A stretch of 64,000 nt of DNA. Origin: Gluconobacter sp. P1C6_b. Its GTDB lineage: Bacteria > Pseudomonadota > Alphaproteobacteria > Acetobacterales > Acetobacteraceae. Below are positions 1 through 8,760 of the stretch, piece after piece. Location: assembly GCF_018811945.1 (NCBI RefSeq), contig NZ_JACRVU010000014.1, positions 1 through 64,000 of the forward strand. Direction: 5' to 3'. The position numbers were made by a program, and so were the translations under genes. The first letter of the stretch is position 1; every line of letters begins with the position of its first letter. The notes under the pieces were generated by a model. That model had not been told where the DNA came from, made no database searches, and worked only from the letters and a program-made list of their open reading frames with translations.

Positions 1-166
1 GGGGCGGGGCCTTGGCGTCGGTCTTGGCATGGCGGCCGGAATGGCTGTGGCTTCGCCTTATGGTTATGGCGGCTACAGCGGTTATGGATATGCGCCGGGC
101 TATGCTCCCGGTTATTACGCCGCGCCGTCCTATTCGGGTGTACCGCCCTACACCTGGGGGTACTGA
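1..166 (+). CDS. Gly/Tyr-rich protein, C-terminal part (5' end outside window)
   Basis: The open frame enters from the left edge and stops with TGA at 164-166. The visible 54 residues are almost only Gly, Tyr, Ala, Pro and Ser, with repeated GYG, APGY and GGYSG blocks, ending in YTWGY. This composition is typical of small exported or surface-exposed proteins with a Gly/Ala-rich hydrophobic stretch (GLGVGLGMAAG-like) before a Tyr-rich tail. No function can be assigned. A strong hairpin follows directly. Confidence 0.6.
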   Translation, partial: GRGLGVGLGMAAGMAVASPYGYGGYSGYGYAPGYAPGYYAAPSYSGVPPYTWGY

Positions 167-171
167 TCGAA

Positions 172-208
172 AAAAAGCCGCCGGAGTCCGGGACTTCGGC
201 GGCTTTTT
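172..208 (+). terminator. Rho-independent terminator (probably bidirectional)
   Basis: The sequence AAAAAGCCGCCG pairs with CGGCGGCTTTTT around a 13-nt loop. It has a T-run on the + strand and an A-run that becomes a T-run on the - strand. It can end both the Gly/Tyr-rich gene (+) and serB (-). Confidence 0.85.
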
Positions 209-233
209 CGTTTCTGGTGGTGCGGATGTCCGG

Positions 234-1127
234 TCAGTCGGTGACAAAGTCCCGCGCGTGATAACCCTGTGCGAAGAGATGTGCGCGCAGGCTGGCGAAG
301 TTGATCTGTGTGGAAATGATGCGGCGGACATTGGGCTTGGCATGGAAGGCCAGACCGAGCCCGGCGCTGGCGAGCATCGGGATGTCGTTGGCGCCATCGC
401 CGGTCGTCAGGGCAGCGCGTAGCTGCACGCCGCGCTCTGACGTCAGGCGTTCGAGATGGTCACGCTTGGCATCGGGACCGAGGACGGGTCCGGCAAGGCG
501 GCCGGTGATTTTGCCATCTTCGATTTCCAGCGCATTGCCGTAATTCTCATTAAAGCCGCAGAGCTCGGCCACGCGCTGGGTGAACCATGTGAAACCGCCG
601 GAAACCAGAGCCGTGCGGCCATTATGTTTGCGCATGGTCTGCACGAGTTCCTTTGCGCCTTCCGTCAGGGTGACGGAGTTCCAGACGTCTTCAAGGACTG
701 ATGCCGGCTTGCCTGCCAGAAGGGCCACGCGCTGTTCGAGGGCTGCGTCGAACTCCAGTTCGCCGTTCATCGAGGCGCGGGTGATGGCCGCGACTTCCTC
801 ACCACAGCCTAGAAGGTCTGCCAGTTCGTCCAGTGTTTCGCCGGTGACGATGGTGCTGTCCATGTCGGCGACGAGGACGGCCTTGCGTCGGCCGCGGGTC
901 TTCATCAGCAGCGCATCGACGCGGTAGGGGGCCAGCGTCGCGCGGATGGTGGCGGCGCTGGCGGAGCCGGGGCGTGAGGGTGGGCAGGGAATGTCCACCG
1001 CTTCGCCTGGGGACAGGACGATCGGGGCATTGCCCTTGACGAGGGTGCGGGCGATGTCGATCGCCTCGGGCTTGAGGGGACCGGATGTCCGGTCGGCGAT
1101 GAGGGTCAGGACGGCAGGAAGGGACAT
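234..1127 (-). CDS. serB: Phosphoserine phosphatase SerB
   Basis: This HAD-superfamily enzyme makes L-serine from phosphoserine, the last step of serine synthesis, in the cytoplasm. The 297-residue frame (start ATG at 1127) has an N-terminal ACT-like region (residues about 1-75). HAD motif I follows as VADMDSTIV, with the nucleophile Asp at 88 and Asp90. Next come the cap segment TGETLDELADLLG, motif II SGGF (about 177-180) and motif III/IV GDGANDIPM (243-251). An in-frame ATG 60 nt upstream would add an unlike, low-quality tail, so the inner start is preferred. It is divergent from miaA. Confidence 0.95.
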   Translation of the reverse strand: MSLPAVLTLIADRTSGPLKPEAIDIARTLVKGNAPIVLSPGEAVDIPCPPSRPGSASAATIRATLAPYRVDALLMKTRGRRKAVLVADMDSTIVTGETLDELADLLGCGEEVAAITRASMNGELEFDAALEQRVALLAGKPASVLEDVWNSVTLTEGAKELVQTMRKHNGRTALVSGGFTWFTQRVAELCGFNENYGNALEIEDGKITGRLAGPVLGPDAKRDHLERLTSERGVQLRAALTTGDGANDIPMLASAGLGLAFHAKPNVRRIISTQINFASLRAHLFAQGYHARDFVTD

Positions 1128-1168
1128 GGGCTCTCGTAACGGTCCGGCACGTGTGGCAGGAGGGGAGA

Positions 1169-2161
1169 ATGAACGCCCCGAAGACAATAAAAACTGCGAT
1201 CATTGTGGCCGGACCGACGTGCTCCGGCAAGTCGGCACTGGCGCTCGATCTGGCCCGGCGCTTTGAGGGCACCGTCATCAATGCGGATTCCATGCAGGTC
1301 TATCGTGATCTGCACATTCTGACCGCTCGACCTGACGCGACCGACGAAGCTGCTGTGCCGCATCGGCTTTACGGCGTGCTGGACGCGGCCGTGCCGGGAA
1401 GTGTGGCTTGGTGGCGGTCCGAGGCGCTGCGGGAAATGGACGCGGCCTGGGCCGAGGAGCGCATACCGGTCCTGTGTGGCGGGACGGGGATGTATCTGCG
1501 GGCGCTGACGGATGGTCTGGTGGAAGTGCCGGACCCTGGTGACGCGGCACGCACCGAAGCGCGGGGACTGGCAGAGGAGATCGGGCCGGAGGCGTTGCAT
1601 GCGCGGCTGATGCAGGTTGATCCAAAAACGGCATCGGGGCTGCGTCCGAATGATACGCAGCGGATTTCGCGGGCCTGGGAGGTCTGGACCGGGACAGGAC
1701 GCGGGCTGGCCTGGTGGCGCTCTCAGCCGGGACTGCCGCCTGCGCCGTGCCGGTTCGTGTCCGTGCGGCTGGACCCGGAGCGGGACGGTCTGCGCCGGGC
1801 GATCGATTCCAGATTCGGGCAGATGCTGGAGGCCGGGGCTCTTGAAGAAGTGTCCTCCCTGCTGGAGCGGGGGCTCGATCCGGTTCTACCTGCCATGCGT
1901 GCGCATGGGGTGCCGGAACTGGCGGCTGTGCTGCGGGGGAAGGTCTCGCTTGAGGAAGCGCGGAAATCCGCCGTCCTTGCCATCGGGCGCTATACGCGGC
2001 GACAGGCGACCTGGTTCCGGCATCATGTGCTGGGGAAGGGTGATGATGGGATGATTTCGTTGCGCAGATATACCCATTTTGCGCAAGAATCGGAAAGTCA
2101 GTATGAAAAAATAGAGAACTTTATATCTGAACGAGTTGACGCCGCTGCGCGGGCGTCCTAA
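1169..2161 (+). CDS. miaA: tRNA dimethylallyltransferase MiaA
   Basis: MiaA adds dimethylallyl to A37 of tRNAs that read codons starting with U. The 330-residue protein has the P-loop GPTCSGKS (15-22), the family motif NADSMQVYRDL (38-48) and GGTGMYLRAL around residue 110, as expected for the family. An ATG 18 nt upstream exists, but the start at 1169 follows a good AGGAGGGG ribosome site. The gene ends only 30 nt before ilvB, so the two are probably co-transcribed. Confidence 0.95.
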   Translation: MNAPKTIKTAIIVAGPTCSGKSALALDLARRFEGTVINADSMQVYRDLHILTARPDATDEAAVPHRLYGVLDAAVPGSVAWWRSEALREMDAAWAEERIPVLCGGTGMYLRALTDGLVEVPDPGDAARTEARGLAEEIGPEALHARLMQVDPKTASGLRPNDTQRISRAWEVWTGTGRGLAWWRSQPGLPPAPCRFVSVRLDPERDGLRRAIDSRFGQMLEAGALEEVSSLLERGLDPVLPAMRAHGVPELAAVLRGKVSLEEARKSAVLAIGRYTRRQATWFRHHVLGKGDDGMISLRRYTHFAQESESQYEKIENFISERVDAAARAS

Positions 2162-2191
2162 ATCCCGCCGCTCATACCTTGGGAGGAAACG

Positions 2192-3984
2192 GTGACGGCT
2201 GCTGAAAGAGACGCAGGAACAGGCAATGAGGCGCTGAATGGCGCGGAGGTGCTTCTGCGCGTTCTCGATGAAGAGGGTGTGGAGGTCATATTCGGATATC
2301 CGGGTGGGGCTGTCCTTCCGATTTACGATGCTCTCTTCAAGCAGGACCGTATCCGTCACGTTCTTGTCCGCCATGAGCAGGCAGCCGTGCATGCGGCCGA
2401 GGCCTATGCGCGTTCGACGGGCAAGGTGGGTGTGGTGCTGGTGACGTCGGGTCCGGGTGCGACCAATGCCGTGACCGGGCTGGTGGATGCGCTGATGGAT
2501 TCCATTCCGCTTGTCTGCCTGTCGGGTCAGGTGCCGACCAAGCTGATCGGCAATGACGCGTTCCAGGAAGCCGACACCACGGGCATCACGCGTCCGGCGA
2601 CCAAGCACAACTATCTCGTGCGGGAGCCGGGCACGCTGGCGCAGACCGTGCGCGAGGCGTTCGAGGTTGCGCGTTCGGGCCGTCCGGGGCCGGTGCTGGT
2701 GGATCTGCCCAAGGACATCACGGTCGGCAAGGCGCCGCTGACGAAGCCTGCGCTGTCCCGCCTGCAGCGTCTGAGCCATCAGGGTGGTCCGGATGCAGAG
2801 GCGATCGCGCGGACCGTCGAAGCGATGAAGACGGCCAAGCGTCCGCTCTTCTATACGGGCGGTGGCATCATCAATTCCGGTCCGGAAGCGTCGGAGCTGC
2901 TGCGTCGTCTGGCGCGCAAGACCGGTTTTCCGGTGACATCCACGCTGATGGGTCTGGGCGCGTTTCCGTCTCCCGATCCGCAGTTCCTCGGCATGCTGGG
3001 CATGCATGGTTCGGTCGAGGCCAACATGGCCACGCATGGCTGTGACCTGCTGATCGCGCTGGGCTCGCGCTTCGATGACCGCGTGACGGGGCGTGTGGAT
3101 GCGTTCTCGCCCAATTCGTTCAAGGTGCATGCCGATATCGACCCGAGCCAGATCGACAAGATCGTGCCGGTCGATGTGCGGATCGAAGGCGATGTGCGCG
3201 ATACGCTTGAGGCGCTGCTTGAGGCCTGGGGCGATACGCCTGCGCCGGATCTGTCCACCTGGTGGAACCAGATCGCGTCCTGGCGCAGCGTGGACGGCTT
3301 CGGCTTCACGCAGGACATGGACCCTTCGGCCATCATCCGTCCGCAGCATGCCATCCGCCGTCTGTACGAACTGGCCAAGGAGACGGGGCGTGACACGTTC
3401 GTGTCCACCGAGGTCGGACAGCATCAGATGTGGGCGGCCCAGCACTTCCAGTTCGACAAGCCGAACCGCTGGCTGACGTCGGGCGGTCTGGGGACGATGG
3501 GCTATGGTCTGCCGGCTGCCGTGGGCGCTCAGGTGGCGCATCCGGATGCGCTGGTGATCGATATCGCCGGTGAGGCGTCCACGCTCATGAACATTCAGGA
3601 ACTGGGGACGATCGCGCAGTATCGCCTGCCGGTGAAGATCTTCATCCTGAACAATCACTATATGGGCATGGTCCGTCAGTGGCAGGAGCTGCTTCACGGG
3701 TCGCGCTATTCGCAGTCCTACAGCGAGGCGCTGCCGGACTTCGTAAAGCTGGCTGAAGCCTTCCATGCGACCGGTATGCGGGCGACGCATGTGGGTGAAC
3801 TGGATGACGTGATCCGCCGGATGCTGGAGCATGATGGGCCGGTTGTGGCTGATATCTGCGTGGCCGAGGGCGAGAACTGCTATCCGATGATCCCGTCGGG
3901 TGCGGCCCATAACCAGATGCTGCTGGGTCCGGATCAGGATTCCGAAGCGGCGGGACTGACCGAAGAAGGGAAGATGCTGGTCTG

Positions 3985-3985
<1 letters not shown>
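2192..3985 (+). CDS. ilvB: Acetolactate synthase large (catalytic) subunit
   Basis: This ThDP enzyme condenses two pyruvates, or pyruvate with 2-oxobutyrate, in valine, leucine and isoleucine synthesis. The 597-residue protein has the N-terminal PYR domain with VIFGYPGGAVLPIYDALF and catalytic Glu62 in RHEQAA. The middle FAD/NAD-like domain and the C-terminal ThDP domain with ILNNHYMGMVRQWQ follow. The metal-binding motif, usually GDAS, is GEAS here with Glu461. Translation starts at GTG behind GGAGG. The stop overlaps the ATG of ilvH by one base (TGATG), which implies coupled translation of the subunits. Confidence 0.96.
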
Positions 3986-5531
<1,546 letters not shown>

Positions 5532-5569
5532 TCGGACGGATCCGGGGGCCGGATTCGGCCCTTCGGAAC

Positions 5570-5590
5570 GGGGAAGCCTCGGCTTCTTTC
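5570..5590 (+). terminator. Weak hairpin terminator candidate after ilvC
   Basis: The short stem GAAGC/GCTTC with loop CTCG is followed by TTTC. A second G+C hairpin (GGGCC/GGCCC) lies just upstream at about 5544-5562. It is placed where ilvBHC transcription should end. The T-run is short, so confidence is limited. Confidence 0.4.
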
Positions 5591-5740
5591 GGGCGTCGGG
5601 ATTTCCGGGATTCGTTTCCCGGCGATCCGGCGCCCGAACTGTATTTGCCGTGGGATATGCAGAAAAGTTCCGTGGCTCAGCCCTGTGTGCAGGAAAGGGA
5701 AAACCCGTTTCTCATGCAGTGGGGACATGGGCCGGCAGAG

Positions 5741-5805
5741 ATATGTGACATATTGGGGAATCACCCCATAAAGTGCTTGCATCAGGGGGGAGGGGCCGCT
5801 AACTA
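5741..5805 (+). promoter_or_regulatory. speD promoter with two upstream dyads
   Basis: The 339-bp gap between ilvC and speD holds no convincing gene. A sigma-70 type promoter is visible: TTGCAT at 5777-5782, a 17-bp spacer and TAACTA at 5800-5805. Just upstream are two inverted repeats, ATATGT-G-ACATAT (5741-5753) and TGGGG-AATCA-CCCCA (5754-5768). Their position just above the -35 box fits activator or repressor sites. A small GGGCA/TGCCC hairpin lies in the leader at about 5825-5840. Confidence 0.5.
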
Positions 5806-5870
5806 GCGCGCTTCCTGGCCCAAGGGGGCAATTTTGCCCAACAGGCTGTCTACTGGTTTGGGGGTACGTG

Positions 5871-6350
5871 ATGAACGCACTTGCTCAACTGGGGATGGTA
5901 TCGGAACTCCCGAGAGATATCCAGAACGGCGCAGCTCACCTCGTTGAGGAAGAGCGCAAGGACTACTTCATTGAGCGTGATGGCGAGCGTTTTGCTGGCA
6001 ATCATCTGCTGATCGACTTCTGGGACGCCCGGAATCTCGATGATCCCATGCGGATCGATGAAACGCTGTGCGAAGCTGCGGTGGCGGCAGGTGCCACGAT
6101 CCTGCACAGCCATTTTCACCACTTCACGCCCAATGGTGGCGTGTCCGGTGTGATCGTGCTGGCTGAAAGCCATATCTCGATCCATACGTGGCCGGAACGG
6201 AATTATGCGGCTGTGGACGTGTTCATGTGCGGTGCATGTGATCCGAACCTGTCGATCCCGGTGATGCAGCGCCTGTTCCAGGCTGGCCGGATCGAGGTCG
6301 ACGCCGTGCGGCGTGGCCGCGTGCAGGACAAGGCCGTCAAGGCGGCCTGA
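5871..6350 (+). CDS. speD: S-adenosylmethionine decarboxylase proenzyme (prokaryotic class)
   Basis: The enzyme decarboxylates AdoMet to supply the aminopropyl group for spermidine. It is made as a proenzyme that cuts itself. Ser100 in LAESHISIHTWPE becomes the pyruvoyl group, and the downstream VDVFMCG segment carries the conserved Cys. With 159 residues it is longer than the smallest SpeH forms by an N-terminal extension of about 30 residues. A GTG precedes the ATG directly; the ATG is preferred. It is followed by speE, the next enzyme in the pathway. Confidence 0.93.
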   Translation: MNALAQLGMVSELPRDIQNGAAHLVEEERKDYFIERDGERFAGNHLLIDFWDARNLDDPMRIDETLCEAAVAAGATILHSHFHHFTPNGGVSGVIVLAESHISIHTWPERNYAAVDVFMCGACDPNLSIPVMQRLFQAGRIEVDAVRRGRVQDKAVKAA

Positions 6351-6357
6351 ACTGACG

Positions 6358-6386
6358 AAAGGACCGGGCAAAAACCGGTCCTTTTT
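6358..6386 (+). terminator. Hairpin with T-run between speD and speE
   Basis: AAAGGACCGG pairs with CCGGTCCTTTT around a 7-nt loop and is followed by further T residues. It may end speD transcripts or lower speE read-through, because speE starts only 31 nt later. Confidence 0.7.
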
Positions 6387-6416
6387 CAATACAATCCGAC
6401 AAGGAAACGATGATCC

Positions 6417-7289
6417 ATGGCTGAAACATGGCTCAACGAGACCCTGTACCCGGACTGGGGACAGCGCTTTCTCGTTACGCGTGAGCTCGCACGGGTAAAA
6501 TCCGACTTCCAGGATGTGGTGGTGTTTGAAAGCTCCAGCCACGGCCGCGTGCTGGTGCTGGATGGTGTCATCCAGATCACCGAGCGTGACGAGTTCGTCT
6601 ATCAGGAAATGCTGACGCATGTGCCGCTTCTGGCGCATCCCTGTGCGAAGCGCGTGCTGATCATTGGTGCGGGTGACGGTGGCGTTCTGCGTCGCGTCCT
6701 GCAGCATGACACGGTCGAGAAGGCTGTCATGGTCGAGATCGACGGTGCGGTGATCGACCTGTCCAAGCAGTATCTGCCGGACATTGCCGGGGATGCGTGG
6801 AACGACCCGCGGGCCGAAGTCATCGTCGGCGATGGCATCGACTATGTCGCCAAGGCGGCTGACGGCTCGTTCGACGTGATCATCGTCGATAGCACCGATC
6901 CGATCGGTGTGGGCGAAGTGCTGTTCACGGACGAGTTCTACAGCAACTGCGCACGTATCCTGTCGGCCGAGGGGCTGATCGTGAACCAGTGCGGTGTGCC
7001 GTTCATGCAGGCTGATGAGCTGTATGAGACAAGCCTGCGTCGTGCGAAGTTCTTCCCGCATGTGGGTGCGTATGTGGCCGCTGTTCCGACCTATGTCGGT
7101 GGGTTCATGACGCTGGGTGTGGCCTCCAAGGGGCAGGCACCGAACGCGCAGACGGTCGAGCAGATCCGCACCCGTGCGGAAGCCGCGAAGATCCTGGGGA
7201 CGACGCGCTACTGGACGCCGGAGATCCATGTCGGGTCGTTCAACCTGCCGCCCTATATTGCCGAGCATCTTCCGAAAACCGGAAAATGA
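6417..7289 (+). CDS. speE: Spermidine synthase (polyamine aminopropyltransferase)
   Basis: It transfers the aminopropyl group of decarboxylated AdoMet to putrescine. The 290-residue protein has the N-terminal beta domain (ETLYPDWGQRF), the Rossmann motif IIGAGDGGVLR (84-89 core), the acidic MVEID strand end and the catalytic stretch VDSTDPIG (Asp158, Asp161). The ribosome site is AAGGAAA. It sits downstream of speD; no ornithine or arginine decarboxylase gene is in the window. Confidence 0.95.
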   Translation: MAETWLNETLYPDWGQRFLVTRELARVKSDFQDVVVFESSSHGRVLVLDGVIQITERDEFVYQEMLTHVPLLAHPCAKRVLIIGAGDGGVLRRVLQHDTVEKAVMVEIDGAVIDLSKQYLPDIAGDAWNDPRAEVIVGDGIDYVAKAADGSFDVIIVDSTDPIGVGEVLFTDEFYSNCARILSAEGLIVNQCGVPFMQADELYETSLRRAKFFPHVGAYVAAVPTYVGGFMTLGVASKGQAPNAQTVEQIRTRAEAAKILGTTRYWTPEIHVGSFNLPPYIAEHLPKTGK

Positions 7290-7294
7290 TCCCG

Positions 7295-7323
7295 TGCCTG
7301 CCTCGTCATTAAGGGGGCAGGCA
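7295..7323. terminator. Hairpin at the speE/marR convergent junction
   Basis: TGCCTGCC and GGCAGGCA form an 8-bp stem in the 35-bp gap between the convergent speE and MarR genes. No good T-run follows on either strand, so it may be a weak or factor-assisted terminator. Confidence 0.35.
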
Positions 7324-7324
7324 G

Positions 7325-7771
7325 TTACAGCTGGCTTTTCAGGCTGCTGTTGATCCGTTCCAGAAGTGTTACGAGAATATTGCGTTCGAGGGGTGTAAAC
7401 CCCTTGAGTGCTGTGTCGGTAAAGTGTTCCATAATCGGAACAATATTCCGACTTTTCCGCTGGCCGTCCGGTGTCAGTGTGACCAGTGTGCTGCGGCGGT
7501 CTGCCGGGTCTGGTTCGCGCTGGATCAGGCCGTCGCGTTCCATCCGGGCGAGAAGTGTCGTCATGCCCGGCTGTTCGATATCCGCAAAATCCGCGAGGGC
7601 TTTCTGATTGAGGCTCTTCCCGTCCTGCAAAGCCTGCAGCACGGGGAGTTGACCGCTTCGGATACCTGTTTTTTTGAGTTCGCGTTCCAGCAGGAGTGTG
7701 AAGAGCCTGTTGTTGCGCGTGGTCAGAACGCTCAGTTGCGAAGGGGGGATCATTCGGATTCCGGGGATCAT
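7325..7771 (-). CDS. MarR-family transcriptional regulator
   Basis: This winged-helix regulator is about 148 residues long. The recognition region is GKSLNQKALADFADIEQPGMTTLLARMERDGLIQREPDPADRR-like, with the wing signature DPADRRSTLVTLTPDG, and helices at both ends should form the dimer. Three in-frame ATGs are possible (7786, 7771, 7753). The first lies inside a perfect 22-bp palindrome, so 7771 or 7753 is more likely. The palindrome suggests autorepression. The effector is unknown. Confidence 0.85.
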   Translation of the reverse strand: MIPGIRMIPPSQLSVLTTRNNRLFTLLLERELKKTGIRSGQLPVLQALQDGKSLNQKALADFADIEQPGMTTLLARMERDGLIQREPDPADRRSTLVTLTPDGQRKSRNIVPIMEHFTDTALKGFTPLERNILVTLLERINSSLKSQL

Positions 7772-7779
7772 GTGGATGA

Positions 7780-7801
7780 AATACATAACATGTTATGTAT
7801 T
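7780..7801. promoter_or_regulatory. Perfect 22-bp palindrome, probable MarR operator
   Basis: The inner 20 bases are ATACATAACATGTTATGTAT, with a matching A and T outside them. The site covers the 5' end of the MarR gene, as expected for an autoregulated MarR promoter. It is A+T-rich and stands out from the surrounding sequence. Confidence 0.75.
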
Positions 7802-7810
7802 GGAATAATG

Positions 7811-7844
7811 AAAAACCCGGCTGGCCTTTTCAGGCCTGGCCGGG
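7811..7844 (-). terminator. Terminator of the DUF333 lipoprotein gene
   Basis: On the - strand CCCGGCCAGGCC pairs with GGCCAGCCGGG and is followed by TTTTTC. It lies directly after the lipoprotein stop codon. Confidence 0.8.
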
Positions 7845-7852
7845 CTGGAAAA

Positions 7853-8119
7853 TCAGGGCGTCATCTTGGCCAGGGGCGCGATGCAGCGGTGCTCGCGATA
7901 GAGCGTCCATTCATCGCAGACCTGATTGGGGGGGAAGGTGCAGATGCCGGTTTCGCCGCCGGCAGTCCGGACGTCACCGTGGCGGCCGCCCTGCTGCGTG
8001 CAATAGACGCTGGCGGGGTTGGGAATGCCGATCAGGCGCTGGCGGGGATTGTGTTGCGGGTGGGAGGCGCAGGCGGACACCGTGCCGCAGAGAAGAGTGG
8101 CGGCGAGGAGGCGTTTCAT
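7853..8119 (-). CDS. Small DUF333-domain lipoprotein
   Basis: The 88-residue protein begins with a lipoprotein signal (MKRLLAATLLCGTVSAC), with lipobox cysteine 17. It continues into a DUF333 domain (NPASVYCTQQGGRHGDVR, GGETGICTFPPNQVCDEW) with three further cysteines. DUF333 proteins are small envelope lipoproteins once called putative hemolysins; their role is not known. An alternative ATG lies 15 nt upstream, but the chosen start gives a proper signal peptide. It lies 18 nt behind the ABM gene, so the two may be co-transcribed. Confidence 0.8.
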   Translation of the reverse strand: MKRLLAATLLCGTVSACASHPQHNPRQRLIGIPNPASVYCTQQGGRHGDVRTAGGETGICTFPPNQVCDEWTLYREHRCIAPLAKMTP

Positions 8120-8137
8120 GTTCGACAGATGCATTGT

Positions 8138-8440
8138 TCAGGGAGCTCTCTTCTTCAGGAAGCGGACACTGCGTTCCTTGATCTCCAGATCTTTTACAGC
8201 TTTTGCAAACACCCCGAAATGCGGGGTCTTGAGGTGCGCTTCGAAGGCGGCACGGTCGGTATAGACTTCCACGAGAATGACCGTGTCGGCTTCCGTCTCG
8301 GGAGAAAGAACCGTGAAGCTATGGCAGCCGGATTCGTCGGCTACGGAGCGCTCGCTGTCATAGGCGCAGGCTTCGAGGAACTTCTCATAGGTCGCGGGTG
8401 TGGTCTCGAATTCGGCAATGACCGTCAGTTCTCCAGCCAT
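8138..8440 (-). CDS. Antibiotic biosynthesis monooxygenase (ABM) domain protein
   Basis: This 100-residue ferredoxin-like alpha/beta protein carries ABM-family hallmarks: an ELTVIAEFET first strand, SGCHSFTVL and the HLKTPHF segment near the C-terminus. Members are putative quinol monooxygenases or aldehyde-handling enzymes that act as dimers. The start is set by AAGGAGAA eight bases before ATG at 8440. It is similar to the protein at 13448-13759 on the other side of the gcv genes. Confidence 0.8.
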   Translation of the reverse strand: MAGELTVIAEFETTPATYEKFLEACAYDSERSVADESGCHSFTVLSPETEADTVILVEVYTDRAAFEAHLKTPHFGVFAKAVKDLEIKERSVRFLKKRAP

Positions 8441-8526
8441 GATGTTCTCCTTTGCGTGTTGCAGGGCAAAAGACACAACGCATGAGCGATCGTAACGATT
8501 GCGGAGTTTTTCGGAAACTGGCAGGA

Positions 8527-8700
8527 TCGCGGGGACCGACACGGGAGAGACCAGCCGTCAGGCTGGCGCCGAAGGAGCAACCGCCCCGGAAACTCTCAGG
8601 CCAAAGGACCGAGGCGGTCAGGACATTCTGGAGAGAGGTGCGCTGGACGCATCCGCCGACGGGATAGCGATCTCAGGCGAAAGGACAGAAGGGGCGACGT
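8527..8700 (+). ncRNA. Tandem glycine riboswitch upstream of gcvT
   Basis: Two aptamers follow one another. The first has CGGGAGAGACC (from 8542), GCGCCGAAGGAGCAA and CTCTCAGGCCAAAGGACCG (to about 8612). The second has CTGGAGAGAGG (from about 8629), GCCGACGGGATAGCGA and CTCAGGCGAAAGGACAGA (to about 8690). These match the conserved glycine aptamer segments. In other bacteria the tandem element turns the glycine cleavage operon on when glycine is high. A possible expression platform with a T6 run and G-rich pairing lies between 8695 and 8750. This element fills the 320-bp gap before gcvT. Confidence 0.95.
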
Positions 8701-8760
8701 TTTTTCCGGTCCGTTTTGCGGGGGGCCGGGGGCGTCTGCATCTTCACGTCTTGAGATAGA

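Noticed and set aside
1886-3910. 674-codon open frame on the - strand opposite ilvB
   Set aside because: It lies wholly opposite a certain ilvB and the end of miaA, is Arg/His-rich, matches no family, and is explained by G+C-biased codons leaving the antisense frame open.
7424-8485. 353-codon + strand frame across marR, the lipoprotein and the ABM gene
   Set aside because: It covers three small - strand genes that each have proper starts and family motifs, and it also contains their terminator.
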